Part shown: one piece after another, positions 13,261 through 24,979 of the stretch
Layout: the number at the start of each line of letters is the position of its first letter
Numbering within the stretch: the first letter of the stretch is position 1
Assembly: GCA_023548195.1 (NCBI GenBank)
Contig: JAJHZJ010000399.1
Span: forward strand, 8,251,100 to 8,315,099
Direction of reading: 5' to 3'
Length of the DNA: 64,000 nucleotides
From: Bettongia penicillata ogilbyi
Lineage: Eukaryota; Chordata; Mammalia; Diprotodontia; Potoroidae
Made by a program: the position numbers and the translations under genes
Notes under the pieces: generated by a model
Told to the model about the DNA's origin: nothing
Databases searched by the model: none
What the model saw: only the letters and a program-made list of their open reading frames with translations

Positions 13261-13864
13261 TTAGTATTAACACTGTGGGTACACAAAGTTTGTTGACTGA
13301 TTTATTTCCACTTCTCCCACTTTACTATGGGCATTCCCAGAATCCATTCCACAGAAAAGGGAGTTGAAGAGCACCAGGTATTAAGAAGGAATGGGCTCCC
13401 TAAAAGGTGAATTTGGCTGGTTTCCTACCTCTGATGTCTCAGGAGGTGGATAACAATTAGGCACGAAGTTGAAAATGTCTGGCCAGATATCAAGAGGGAG
13501 AAAGGACAGAACCAGAATACCAAGGAGGTGGACCAGGGAGTACCCAGGAGTGGGTATATTTAAAGCAGACATTTGTCTGCATTACCACAGGCACCTAGTA
13601 CAAGTTACATGCCTTATTCTTAAAGAGATCACAATCTACCCCCATGTGACATACCGGGAATTCAGTTCAAAGAATCAAACTTTTAGCCTAGTGCTTATCA
13701 AACTACTTTAGATTCATGTTTGAAAAATTTCCAGAGTTTCTCAAAGGCCTTTAATGATGGCAATAAATTGACTTCTCAAGAATTTTTAGATAGTCTTGTA
13801 ATTACAAGTTGAGGTAAATAAAATCTCTCCATTTCTCTGCCTTGCATTTCCCTGCTAGTCACGG

Positions 13865-14040
13865 GTCACAGACTCATAGATGTAGAGTTGGAAAGAACGT
13901 CAAAATTCATCAAGTCTAACACCTTAATTTTACAGATGGGGAAATTGAGACCCAGAGAGGTAAAGCAACTTTGACACTAGTAAATATATGAGGTGGGATC
14001 GGAGTCCATATCTTCAGTTCTAACACTTTATCCACTGTAA
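13865..14040 (-). repeat. MIR-type CORE-SINE, antisense
   Basis: AGAGTTGGAAAGAACGTCAA, then TTTTACAGATGGGGAAATTGAG and CAGAGAGGTAAAGCAACTTT; complement of the marsupial MIR form. Confidence 0.8.
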
Positions 14041-14564
14041 GCCTTAAACTACATACCATTGCTTAGCCTTTGGAACTTCCTGCTCTGATTCAGAAGAAAC
14101 TACTCAGTACACCTGGCTTAAACAATGTTGGAGGTGGCATACATGGTTAAACTTCAGGATTCAGGAAGAAATGAGTGAGTAGCCTGGAATCATCCCTTAT
14201 CCCTCTGAGTTGAATTCTGAAATTAAAACCTAAAGGGAAACTATGTCTCCTTAATGTGTTTCTAGATCCTAGTAAGCAAAATTTGTAGGAAGTCTATTTT
14301 GTTTGGGTAGCATCTTCATTTCTGAGATCAAAACATTCACCATATTGGTGTTTGCTTGCTATATACCATTTTACTGTTATATAAATGGAGGGACCTGACT
14401 GGCATTGAGTAAACTGCCAACAGTCACAAAGCAAATAAGAATCAGGACCCAATGACATAGTTTGCAGACTTTGTGTTTTGATATTCTTTTTAGTTTTTGT
14501 AGGAGGATGAGTTGGGGAATGGGGAAAGATTAGAAGAACAGAAATTAATTCTATGGCTCAGAAG

Positions 14565-14745
14565 TTGCTATGGAAAAATGTGTCATAGACCCCTTCTCAG
14601 AATATTATTAAATGCCTAAAATAAAATACATAGCATCACAAAGGATACCAATCATATTGAAATACTTATCAAAAACTCTTCAGAATATTTTTAAAAGTCA
14701 AGTTTGTGGCCCACAGATTGAGAACCTTTTGCTGTAGATGAAGCA
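14565..14745. mobile_element. hAT-like element copy
   Basis: GTGTCATAGACCCCTTCTCAG, then AAATACATAGCATCACAAAGGATACCAATC split around the shared TACAAAGG-type block, and a GGCCCACAGATTGAGAACC end. Confidence 0.55.
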
Positions 14746-15164
14746 TCCCTAATAAGTCTTCAGTTGATCCTGATCCACTGTTTAGAAATTGCCTCTACTA
14801 TAAGATCAAGACCTAATCTGGTTTGGTATCAGACTCAGAATGTCTTTGGAAGCTAAAAGGCAGAGATCACAGGGCAGAGTGGTAACATTCTCCCACATTC
14901 TTTGTCCTTGAAGAGGCAGGAAATGGCGTTCTTTATCACACAAGCCCTTCCAAGTGGTCTTTCTGGTCCTTCTCAGAAAGGAAACCAAGTCAGACTCTCA
15001 TATTAATTTCCATCTCAAAACAAGAGAGTATTCAATACCCACAGCCTAACAAAGGATGGATACCAACTTTGATGCTGTTTTAAATCCATTGTAGAAGGGA
15101 AAAGGCGAGAACTACATGATTAGCACCATTTATCCTCTAGCCTTTTGGAGAAAGAAGGGAGAGC

Positions 15165-15355
15165 AGAGGGAATAAGCATTTGTTAAGTGCCTACTATGTT
15201 CCAGGCACTGTGCTAAGCACTTATAAATATTATCTCATTTGATCCTTACAACCCCAGGAGGTAGGTGGTGTTATGATCCTCATTTTACAGTTGAGGAAAC
15301 TGAAGCAGACAAAAGCGAAGTGATTTGCTCAAGGTCATACAGATGGTAAGCTAGA
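15165..15355 (-). repeat. MIR, antisense, well preserved
   Basis: TTAAGTGCCTACTATGTTCC, then GGCACTGTGCTAAGCACTTA, then CATTTTACAGTTGAGGAAAC and AAGTGATTTGCTCAAGGTC. This is the classic complement of MIR. Confidence 0.9.
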
Positions 15356-15359
15356 TTGA

Positions 15360-16295
15360 ACTCAATTCTTTCTAACTACAGGGCCAGTGACAACTATGCC
15401 AACAACTACCTCCAATTAAGGAGGTAGTATTTGAGCCCAGATCTTTCTGCCTCTTAGAGGAATATCCCCCCAACTATGCTGAGAGAACAGGGTACCATCC
15501 ACAGCCGAGTTTCTATTGGGAATGAGATATAATTCTGGAGACAAGAGCGCTTTTTAGGGAGGGCAAGACTAGGTGAGATGTTCTAGTGGGAGGCTCAAGT
15601 GAACACTGAAGGTCAAGGGGATGGTGTAAGAGATGCCCGTTAAAGTATATGTGAGTACACTAAAACTAAAATTCTCCACAATATTGCTCGTGCCAAATAA
15701 TATTCCTGAGATTAGTGAATTTTTGATGTGTAACTAAAATAGTGCATGTGTGTATTAGTAAATCAATAATTCAAACCACAAAGAAATGTATTAAGTGAAC
15801 CGCACCTATGCATGAAAATTTTTAATTAGTAAAAGAGATATCTGAACCAACAATCATAAGGTCAGGTTTCTCTTTGCTGAGGGTCAGTCACTGGGTCCTT
15901 CTCCCCTATTCTGTCATGAGCTAGATGTGAACTCATAGAGGTCAGAGGTCCTTCCCAGTGATAGAATGACAGGATGAAGAAAAGGTCTTTTCTACTGAGT
16001 TCACCCAGCTCCCAAGTCCACTTTTTATGCCATGAATTCTAGGTCCAGAATCTCTCTAGAGTTTTGTGTCAGTATCTGAGGAACAGTCTGGAACCATGAG
16101 CCCTGCCTCCTTTACAAACTGTGTTGTTTGCACTCTCTTATCTATTCACAAGTACCACTGCTATAGGGGAAATTAACAAACTCATACTATGGATTTCCTA
16201 GGACTCCAAGGTCCAGATCAATCATGTTTAGAAGGAGATTTTGCAATCTGTGTTGGTGGATCATTTAGTAGATTTTTTAAAATTATATGAACATT
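15360..16295. other. Unannotated intergenic DNA
   Basis: No gene, RNA or clear repeat recognised. Confidence 0.55.
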
Positions 16296-16297
16296 GT

Positions 16298-16485
16298 AAT
16301 ATGTGGCAGTGTAATGGAAAAGTCATGAAATTTTGAGTCAGAAGAACTGGATCTGAATCTCAACTCTGAGATAGTCACGTGACGTGACATAGTCACGTCA
16401 ATGCTTTAGGCTTCAATTTCCCTATTTGTAAAATGAGAAAATTGGATTTGATTTCTAAGATCCTTTAAATCTAGGAGCCCAGTTT
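16298..16485 (+). repeat. MIR-type CORE-SINE with internal duplication
   Basis: GTGTAATGGAAAAGTCATGA head, CAATTTCCCTATTTGTAAAA, and TCTAAGATCCTTTAAATCTA end. The core is disrupted by a short duplication (10-mer ATAGTCACGT at 16371-16380 and 16389-16398), which creates a GTCACGTGAC palindrome at 16374-16383. Confidence 0.75.
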
Positions 16486-16489
16486 AAGA

Positions 16490-18100
16490 ATAGAGGAGAA
16501 ATTACCCCATCTTCCTTAGACCTAATATGTTTGGTAAGTGAGAACACATCTCATTATTTACTGGTTGGAATTTAGTTCTGTTAATCTCACCTACTTCCAA
16601 GAGAATTTTGTCCAATTAAAAACAGTTTCACAAATTAAAAAAGTAAAGGTGATCTCAAGTGAAAGATGGGAGTGGAGAGATAAATACAAAGGAAGTCAAT
16701 CAGTGGGATTAGCAAGAGTTTACAGAGAGGCAAAAATCAAAAGCATCATTACAGTTGAACAGAAGAGACAAATGAGGTAGGTAGGGATGAAAGAGGCCCC
16801 CTTGTTTTGACTTACTCTCCATTTACTTGCTGGTTCTCATTCTAGCACACACTATGTATTCAAGCCTTTGTATCTGTTTCTGCGGAGAGACAACTCCATT
16901 ATTGAAAGTCACATCGCTAGGGCTCATTTAAAGATAGCAAGTTTAGAAATGGCAGAGGGTATGGGGCCTCAGAGTTAACTCTTTCCATGTTTCTCTGAAT
17001 TACTCCTATTCACCAGTTCTTATAGAACAACATTACATTACTTTCGTATATTACTGTTTCTTTAGCTATCTCCTTATTGATGAACATCTACTTTGTTTCT
17101 ATTTCTTTCCTGCCACAAGTATTGGAATGAATATTTTGGTAAATACCTGGGATCTTTCTTTTCTGTTTTTGATATTGGGATATAGAAGAAGTAATGGGAT
17201 TTGTGGGGGAGAAGGGAGAGGATTTTTTGTTTTCTTTTTGTATCTCCTTTGCCTAGCACATAAAATGCCTTGCACATAGCCAGTGCTTAATGGATGCTTG
17301 TTGGATTAGATTGGATTGGACTGATCCAACAGTAAATATCCAAGTTAATGTTTTTTGGTATAAAACCTAGGTTGGTAAAAATCTCAAAATTTCAAAGAAA
17401 ATATACCCTCTCCCTTCAATGAAACCAGATGGCAACCTCTGAAAAAAAAAATCCCCATTCTTTCTATGAAAGCTCAGGCCAAGATTCTAGTGAAACAGAG
17501 CTACTAAAACATCTTAAAATGCTTCTTTGTTCATTAAGGGTGGCACGTTAAAACAACCCATTATGATCAAATTCTTTTTACTTTCTCAAAGTGTCATTTC
17601 ATTAGTGTTTCTGATATATATCTTTCCCCTCAGAGCTATGCCAGTTCTAATACTCATGTTATTTATATACACTCCAGCGTTGATTTTCCTCTTAACTGAA
17701 AGTTCAATCCAAGCTCTGTGGAATTGCCTTGGAATGAAAATAATCTACTTCTCAGCCTTGGAGAATGGCGCTACTTTGTTGGGAATAGGGTCTTAACAGG
17801 TTTCCTCTGAATTGAAGTTCCCTAATCTTGTCTAAAGGTATTTTAATAGGACTTAGTCTTCCATTCTTGAAGCATCTGTGATTTCTTCCACTGTTCCTCC
17901 CTCTATCAACAGCAAAACCCCTCCACTGCTCTTCAGAAAGTGTCTTAGAGTGTTTCCCTGGCTGAAGAACTAAGCACTCTTCAGCCAACCTAGTTATGAG
18001 TCTCTGGACTCGGTTAGGTTGGCCCTCAGACAATAGATGTATACATCTATCTGAAGTTTGAAGTCTTCCCAAATTGGCAGGACCTGAGAAAGTTTATATT
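16490..18100. other. Unannotated intergenic DNA with a small LINE/SINE remnant
   Basis: Mostly unrecognised. A short remnant at 17235-17310 (TGCCTTGCACATAGCCAGTG, then TTAATGGATGCTTGTTGGAT) has the look of an L2 or MIR 3' end. The open frames at 17527-17796 and 17752-18072 resemble no family. Confidence 0.5.
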
Positions 18101-18107
18101 CTGATAT

Positions 18108-18205
18108 GTGGACTGTTGTAAGGATCAGAAGAGATAATATTGTAGAGCTCTTAGCACGGTGTCCAGCACAAAATAAGTGCTTAATAGATGCTTGTTTCCT
18201 TTCTT
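18108..18205 (+). repeat. CORE-SINE 3' end
   Basis: GTTGTAAGGATCAGAAGAGA, then TTAGCACGGTGTCCAGCAC and AATAAGTGCTTAATAGATGC. Confidence 0.7.
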
Positions 18206-18861
18206 CTTTTTTGAGAACCATAGGCATTCACAAGTATTTTGAGCTTTGGATTTTTATAACCCCCATCTGTCTCATCTCCAGGTTATTGTTATTGTTTTCC
18301 TACATAAATTCCTTCTTTAATTAATGGAGCTGAATTCTTTTATACTTTTCCTCTCTTTTGGGGGGGCCACTTTCATCCATTAATTGAAAGGACCTTTGTT
18401 CATTTTTAGGTGCTCATTGTCAGGCAATTTTGAGTATTTTCAAATCAGTATAAAATCCAAAGGAAAGAATTTATGATGTTGAAATGACTTTGGTAGGATT
18501 ATACTATCATGTTCTCTGCATGTATCTGAATTTGGACAGAGGAATAGAAATGTCCCCTTGCCTGAACACAATATCTGCAGCCCCAGCAAATGGATTACAG
18601 ATAGTCATTGCTTCAGTGAATTATTTTGACCGAAATGCTTTGACTTTGCTTCAGATTTCTTTTTCCTCTGGAAAATAAAAATAAAACTAGTGAAAAGCAG
18701 GAACACAGAAGTCAGCTAAGCCACAATTCCCTTCCTAGATAGGGTAAGACTGAACTATAAGTTACACTATATAGCTGGCTTCACTCAGCCTAAGTCTCAT
18801 GATCCTGTGAGAATTGTTTCAGGTTTTGGCAAAGATGGTCCCTGCTAATAACTCCCTCTAA

Positions 18862-19105
18862 ATCAAAGCTTCCTAACATGAGGCCCAATAACTCCCAAAA
18901 GACCCATAAATAGATTTTAGGGGATCCACGAATGTGTATGGGAAATAAAAATTTCATCTTCATTTCAATATGATTGTTTTTCTTTGTGACCTAATTTATT
19001 TTATTTTATGTATTTAGAAACATTATTCTGAGATGGGGTTCATAGGCTTTACCAGATTGCCCAGAAGGTCTGTGATAACACAAAACTGTTAGCAACTCTT
19101 GTTCT
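18862..19105. mobile_element. hAT-like element, inverted copy
   Basis: Reads as the complement of the 2956 and 14565 copies: GGGGATCCACGAATGTGTAT, AAACATTATTCTGAGATGGG and TTACCAGATTGCCCAGAAGG. Confidence 0.6.
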
Positions 19106-19109
19106 GAAG

Positions 19110-19735
19110 CCAACTCCAGAACTACAATCAAATGCCAAATGAAGCAAAAAGTTTAGGAATGAAAATGATGAAAATGAAGAATCCTCCTATGAGGTTATCT
19201 CCCAACAAAGTAAATATTGCTACTATTAAAAGTCAATCCATAGTTTTTTTATGATGTGTTCCCTAATTGCCTGCTTCTTCCTTTCATTAATTTTACTCCG
19301 CAGATTTTATTGTTATCCTTTTCAGGGCACAAATGAGGTGGGGTATAACTAAAATGGCACTTTTATACCATTGGCATGAAAAAGTATTTGGGAGCTTTAG
19401 TGAGTTGCTCTGCTAGTAGGAATGATGCAAATGGACAATCACCTGGACCCAGATTAGAAAAAGAGGAAAGTGAGCTCAAATGCCTTTGGAAAACTGTGAA
19501 ACTCCTTTAATGACCCCTAACTCAAATGCTCAACTTTTTAATACCCCTGTCCTTGCAATGTTGTTGTATGGCTATTGTATGAGTAAAGAGACTCTATAGA
19601 GTATGACGAATTGAAGCCTGAGATCATCTAAAGGGCAATGGTGGGGTATAAAGTGTACATGATCAGGCTACAACTCCTTACAAGCAAGCATACCATCAAA
19701 TATAAACAGTGGTATCAGGGAAATATAAGTGAAAA
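19110..19735. other. Unannotated intergenic DNA
   Basis: No recognisable gene or repeat. Confidence 0.5.
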
Positions 19736-19739
19736 ACAT

Positions 19740-19900
19740 ATGGTCAGTCAGTCAAAAAGCATTCAAGAGCTTACCATGTAGCTAGCATTCTGCTATACAC
19801 TTCAAAGAAAGGAGAAAAGCAGTCCCTGACCTCAAGAAGCTTGTCCAATTCTAATAGAAGAGACCACATGGAAGTAACAGCAGTGAACAAAATGTCATCC
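19740..19900 (+). repeat. Ancient mammalian interspersed repeat, 5' part
   Basis: GAGCTTACCATGTAGCTAGC, then GCAGTCCCTGACCTCAAGAAGC and TTCTAATAGAAGAGACCAC. Same family as the sequence flanking the L1 piece at 42.2 kb and the one at 32.3 kb; I cannot name the family with certainty. Confidence 0.6.
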
Positions 19901-20039
19901 AAGAAACAAATGAGAAAATGAAAGAGGTGGGCTGTCCATGTGGTGAGAATGAAGGATAATTCATGGCTAGTGTTGGCATCCTCCATTTAGTGTCCTAATT
20001 TCAAGAAAAAGTGAGGAAGGGCAGTATGTTGGGTGGATG

Positions 20040-20628
20040 TACTATAGCTAACATATGGAATGTCACTGATAAGAGTCATACATAAAAGGCTGGAGTATTC
20101 GTGGAGGACTAGCACTTCTGGTGTGAGGGCTTCCCAAGCCATTTTTAGGGATGCTTATTCACCTTTGGTGTCCACTTGGCACTCAACTTTCACTGGTAAC
20201 TCCAAGAAGCTGTAGCATATGCAAGCGCCAAATCCCAGTAAAACCATTTTATCAGAAAGACTAAACAACATTGAGGAAAATCAATAGCCTTGAACCTTTT
20301 GGTAAGTTAGAGGGATGTCTACCCTAAGCATGAGAAAACTTTTCCTGGCAGTATGGATGAATGAGAGCAATTTGCTCCAGTGGTCGTGAAGGTAGTTGAA
20401 GCAGGCTCTGTGGAGTACCTAGAGCTTAGTCAATCGTTAAGATGCCAAGGTCATTCACAGCATCCCTGACCATCACCAGTCTTCCTGACTTTTTGTCTTG
20501 TCACTAAACTTCATTAACTCTGGAAGAGAGAGTGGGTCTTTGTGCAACTTTGCCTCACTTAAATCCAATTTGTGCATGAGTCAAGACATCATCCCATGAT
20601 TTCATTGATTCTCTTTGAAACAAAGAAC
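20040..20628 (+). mobile_element. Marsupial retroposon 3' portion with shared tail
   Basis: A moderately diverged long element of a type I associate with marsupial genomes (TTCACCTTTGGTGTCCACTT, GATGCCAAGGTCATTCACAG, TCACCAGTCTTCCTGACTTT). It ends with the tail CTCTTTGAAACAAAGAACAA. Related tails close the elements at 21375, 31010 and 33135. It has no coding frame. Confidence 0.55.
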
Positions 20629-20929
20629 AAACACCTTAATAGGCAGGAATAGATGGCTTGTGATCCACAGCCCTGGAAAGAATGCCCACATTGCTGGGAT
20701 CACAGATTCATTTGAATAATAAATATTCCAGGGTACTTCAATATGAGTTAGGAGTGTGACCCAGATAAAAATGGTTAGTTCATCATACTTTGCCCCAGTC
20801 AGACCACATCTATAATATTGTATTTGCCCTAAAGTCAGGAAGACGAGTTCAAATCTGGCCTTAGACATTTATATCTATGTAGTAGTTATAGCTTTTCAGT
20901 TCAAATTCCTTAAGACAAGCAAAGCTTCC

Positions 20930-21110
20930 TGCTCCTCTAGTTTCTTTTCTTTCTTTTTTTGGGGGGGAGGGGAGTGGGAAGAGGAGGCAGTTGGAGTTAA
21001 GTGACTTGCCCAGGGTCACACAGCTAGTGTCTGAAGTGGAATTTGAACTCGGGTCCTCCTAATTCTAGGGCCAGTGCTGTATCCCCTGCACCACCTAACT
21101 GACCTTGATG
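20930..21110 (-). repeat. tRNA-head SINE, antisense
   Basis: AAGTGACTTGCCCAGGGTCAC, ACAGCTAGTGTCTGAAG, GAATTTGAACTCGGGTCCTCC and GTATCCCCTGCACCACCTAA, preceded by a C/T-rich then G-rich run. It is among the best preserved SINEs here, so comparatively young. Confidence 0.88.
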
Positions 21111-21240
21111 ATGTGTTCATCCTATTTGAAAGCATTTAACAACATGGCTGAAAACATCATGTTAAATAGCATGGGAGCAAGCACATAAGCCCTGTTTCAC
21201 TCCATTGATGACTGAGAGGGCACCCAAATAGTCACATGGA
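21111..21240 (-). mobile_element. RTE-like LINE reverse-transcriptase fragment
   Basis: On the minus strand the sequence around 21178-21225 reads VINGVKQGLCACSHA, resembling the NGVKQGCVLAPTLF motif of non-LTR reverse transcriptases. It is only a short remnant with no intact frame beyond this. Confidence 0.55.
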
Positions 21241-21376
21241 CTATCTGTGCCCAACCTGTGGTAGAGCATTCTGAGCTTGTATTGGTCTGATTAGCCACAG
21301 TCGGATACACTGAAATTTCATTTTATCATGGTGATATCATTTTGGTCCTCTTTGAAAACGAAGGACAACAACCAAT
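21240..21376 (+). repeat. Marsupial retroposon 3' end
   Basis: GAGCTTGTATTGGTCTGATT, then CAGTCGGATACACTGAAATT, then TCATTTTGGTCCTCTTTGAA and AACGAAGGACAACAACC. Confidence 0.55.
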
Positions 21377-21394
21377 CCATATACACTGGACAAG

Positions 21395-21560
21395 TTGCTT
21401 ATCATCTGACTGTCTCAGTTTCATCAGGTAGAAAACAGGATAATAATAGCACTTACCTCTGAGAATTGTTGTGAGAATAAAATGAGATAATATTTGTAAA
21501 CCACAGTTCCTGACACAGAGTAGACTTTATAGAAATTCTAGCAATTATTATCTAATTACC
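21395..21560 (+). repeat. CORE-SINE
   Basis: TGGACAAGTTGCTTATCATC, ATAATAGCACTTACCTCTG, then TTGTTGTGAGAATAAAATGA. Confidence 0.75.
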
Positions 21561-21787
21561 AATGCAGATACAAAATACATATATACCCCCTCCTTCCTCC
21601 TTCCCTCTTTAGCAGTATACTCTTGACTCCCCACTCTGACCACCTTCCCTTATCTCCTGCCCTCCATCCTCACCATCAATAAACACACTATACCAATGAA
21701 CTGGGCTGGCAAAGAGAAGGAAGTACTGATAGGGTTGTGGTCATTTCCATAAATGGAGAGACAAGAACAAAAATTAGTACTAGGGAA

Positions 21788-21965
21788 AGGCACTGTTCAT
21801 GGAGGCAGAAAATCTGAGCTCAAATCATATCTCTGGTATTTACTTGCATTATGAGGATGGGAAAGTCAGCCTTTCTGAGAGGGCTTCACTTTATTCATCT
21901 ACAAAATGATGTGACCTCTAATGTCCTCTTTTCAACTAGATCCTTTTATCTTGATCCCATGTTGT
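21788..21965 (+). repeat. MIR-type CORE-SINE, diverged
   Basis: CTGAGCTCAAATCATATCTC, TTTATTCATCTACAAAATGA, and TCTTTTCAACTAGATCC. Confidence 0.65.
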
Positions 21966-22249
21966 TGATAGCAAACCAAAACCTCAAACATGAATGTTGC
22001 ATGAGTAATATTTGACATCATGAAACTATGGTCCTTTGTTCATACTTCATACCAACTGCTTCCCTGAATAGTGCTTTACCTTAGCCCTCCAACTGATCTA
22101 TCCTCCTGAGCATGTACATTTAATTAATAGTCTTAGTGGGGAAGATGGAGATGTATTCAGAGCCAAGATGTAAATCATTAAGCTTCCTCCTGAGCCATCT
22201 TAAAACACCTTCCTGAGCTGTTGAGTTTAATAGTTACTTTCAACAAGAA

Positions 22250-22990
22250 GCTAGGCTATTCTGGAAAGCAATTTTGAATTATTATGAAAGTGACTGAAAT
22301 GTCCATGCTCTTTGATACTGAGGTTCCAATGATGGGCGTATATGCCCCAAAGCACAATAACAGTGAAAAAGGGCCCATATCCACCACAATATTTATAATA
22401 GAATTTTTTGTGGTAGTAAAGAACTGAAAACAAAAAGCATGGCCATTGACTGGGGAATATCTAAACAAGTTGTGATACCTGGATGTGATAGAATGATGAA
22501 ATGTGATGGGAACAATGAACACGGTAAATACAGAGAAGCAGGGGAAGACTCATGAACTGATGCAAAGTGAAGTAAACAGAATCAGAAAGGCTTAATAATA
22601 ATGATAGTGAATGCAATAACATAAATGGAAATAACTACAACCAAATAATTATAAAGAATGCTGGTAAAGTGTAAAGGTCAAGCCTGACTCCAAAGAAGAC
22701 CTACGAGAAAGCATCTTGCCCTGACTTCTTTGCAGAAGTTAAACACTATAGGTAGTGTTTCTTCACCTATGATGTCAATTTTATATACATATATATATAT
22801 ATATATGTATGTATGTGTGTGTATGTATATATATATATATATATACATATATATATTCATTAGTTTTACTGAATTGTTTCTTTACTCTCTTTTATTCTTT
22901 ATAGGTTCCCTAGGGGGAGAGAGGAAAGTAATAGGGAAATGTAGGTGATATGAAAACAAGAGACAACAATAAAAAATTTATTTAAAAAAA
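22250..22990 (+). mobile_element. L1 3' end, 5'-truncated
   Basis: Corresponds to the end of L1 ORF2 and the 3' UTR: CTATTCTGGAAAGCAATTTTG, then GGCCATTGACTGGGGAATAT, then ACTCATGAACTGATGCAAAG. It ends in an A-rich tail near 22965-22985. A TA/TG microsatellite (22782-22857) has expanded inside it. Confidence 0.75.
22782..22857. repeat. TA/TATG microsatellite
   Basis: (TA)n with a central (TGTA) block. Confidence 0.9.
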
Positions 22991-23029
22991 CTCAGGAGAC
23001 TTTATTCAATTGAGATTAGCATTCAAGGA

Positions 23030-23425
23030 TTAGTTGGACAAGATGTTTTCTGAGGTCTCTTCCAAATCCAATCCTGTAATTCTTGGCAATCAGAGCTCTC
23101 CATCCGTCTGGTGCAGAATCTGGTTCCCATTTCCTTAATCGACTATAGCCCTGATCAGTCTGTGGGTGAGTCATTTTTGTCCTATTTGTAGATCGGAAGG
23201 GATCTACAGTCACCATTAAAAAAAAAGGTAGGCATGCTTTGTAATTTCCTTTCATAAATTAGTCCCAGTTCCACTCTGTTGTTTTCTGAGCTTTCTTTAG
23301 ATTGTAGGAGACAGAACAAGACATTTGTCCTCTCTGAGCCTCAGTTTCTTCATCTGTAAAATGAAAGCTTGGACTTGATGTCCTCCAAGTTCTCTTCCAG
23401 CTCTAAATCTATGATCTTTAATCCT
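23030..23425 (+). repeat. Two CORE-SINE pieces
   Basis: A short 3' end at 23030-23080 (TCTGAGGTCTCTTCCAAATC) and a better copy at 23280-23425 (GAGCCTCAGTTTCTTCATC, then TCTTCCAGCTCTAAATCTAT). The sequence between is unrecognised. Confidence 0.7.
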
Positions 23426-23649
23426 ATTACCATGAGCTGTTGGATCCAGATGCCCATGTTATTTTTTCTTCCAGGGGAATGTGGTATATATTTAAAGTTC
23501 ATTGTTCCTACTAATTCTCCTAGAATTCAATTTCATTAATTACACAAGTGATTGCAATGTAACATGCCCTTCCCATTTACTTAGAAAAAAATCATATTCC
23601 TTGAGTTCCTTTTCCTGCCTTGCCAATAACCATGTACATCTGTGGAATC

Positions 23650-23855
23650 ATAATCATGACTCAGATTTCTGTAGCACTTTGAAGTTTGCAAAGCAGTTTC
23701 CTCACAGTGAAACTGTGGAATAGGTGGGAAAAACATCTTGATGCCTATTTTACAGATAAGAATACTGAGTCTCAGAGAGGTTTATTGACTTGCCCAGAGC
23801 CACATAGGCAGTAAGTAATTGAAGTCAGATGCTTCTAATTCCAAGTACTTTTCAT
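23650..23855 (-). repeat. MIR, antisense
   Basis: TTTGAAGTTTGCAAAGCAGT, TATTTTACAGATAAGAATAC, TTGACTTGCCCAGAGCCAC. Confidence 0.85.
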
Positions 23856-24378
23856 TGGGGGTAAGTGTCTATGAATGAAGGAATAGTTTGATCTTGGAAG
23901 AATCAAAATGACAGGCAACCCAAAGAGCTATGGAGAGATGATGGGTGTGTCATAAGTAGACTATAGCATTACTATTGATGACTTGTGTGAAAGAACTTAC
24001 ATAGAAAATGTCATCTAGGACATGTAGTGTAAAGAAAGTGCCACAGGAGATGAAGATACTGCCCTGCATGAGAGACAGAAGTTGTCAAGAAGGGAAAACT
24101 TCAGTTCTCACATAGTTGCCCTTTGGGGACTCATCATTACAGCATTCCTAGATTCCAGCTATGAGAGAGAAGATGGAAGAGTAGATCCTAATTCAGATTG
24201 CTGAAGGAAAAGACTCTGGGGAAACTTCTCCATCATGTCTAGATTCCCTGCTTTGTAGTCTAGAAACATCAAGGAGTTTCCTCTTGGTTAAAATCCAAGA
24301 CCCTCTCTCTTTGTTGAGCTGAGTTACCTCACTCTCAATTTTAGTTTTCGTTTTGCTACTGATTTGAATAAAGAGGTG

Positions 24379-24567
24379 AAAGGAAGGAAGGAAGGAAGGA
24401 AGGAAGGAAGGAAGGAAGGAAGGAAGGAAGGAAGGAAGGAAGGAAGGAAGGAAGGAAGGAAGGAAGGAAGGAAGGAAGGAAGGGAAGGGAAGGGAAGGGA
24501 AGGGAAGGGAAGGGAAGGGAAGGGAAGGGAAGGGAAGGGAAGGGAAGGGAAGGGAAGGGAAGGAAAG
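24379..24567. repeat. Compound (AAGG)n-(AAGGG)n microsatellite
   Basis: About 25 nearly perfect AAGG units (24379-24482) pass directly into about 16 AAGGG units (24482-24563). All purine on the plus strand. The long open frames on both strands are artefacts of the repeat. Confidence 0.98.
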
Positions 24568-24689
24568 GCCACAGGCTCTGACAGAAAAATAACACTTAGA
24601 TTACCTGTTTCACAGAGTTGTGAGGCTCAACATAAATAATATGCTTTGACAACTTGAACTGGATCTGTAACTTTCTTGTTACAGGGAAC

Positions 24690-24870
24690 TCCCAGATGAA
24701 GAAACTCCCTCTACTAATTCAGATTGGTTCCTTTTCTGCACTGAGAGATTAAGTGACTTGCTCTTGGTCACATAGTCACTATGTATCAGAGGTAAAATTT
24801 GAACCTAGATCTTCCTTGCTTCAAGTCCAACCCACAAGCCACTATGCCATACTGACTATCAAACTTTAAA
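24690..24870 (-). repeat. tRNA-head SINE, antisense
   Basis: TTAAGTGACTTGCTCTTGGTC, AAATTTGAACCTAGATCTTC, CCACAAGCCACTATGCCATAC. Confidence 0.75.
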
Positions 24871-24897
24871 GGATTATATCAGCATGTTATTATTGGC

Positions 24898-24977
24898 ATA
24901 TATGTATACGAGTGTATGTGTTGTATGTATGTGTATATATGTACATATATGTATAGATATGTGTGTATATATATATG
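24898..24977. repeat. TATG/TGTA microsatellite
   Basis: Alternating TATG, TGTA and TA units. Confidence 0.85.
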
Positions 24978-24979
24978 TT

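Noticed and set aside
17527..17796. A hydrophobic 89-codon frame.
   Set aside because: T-rich DNA gives hydrophobic codons; no start context, family or neighbouring exon supports it.
20998..21050. tRNA-like promoter boxes in the SINEs (for example near 21025, 33320 and 43470).
   Set aside because: They belong to SINE heads and lack a complete cloverleaf, so they are not tRNA genes.
24324..24639. Long open frames on both strands across the AAGG/AAGGG array.
   Set aside because: Perfect tetra- and pentanucleotide repeats stay open in several frames; these are not proteins.
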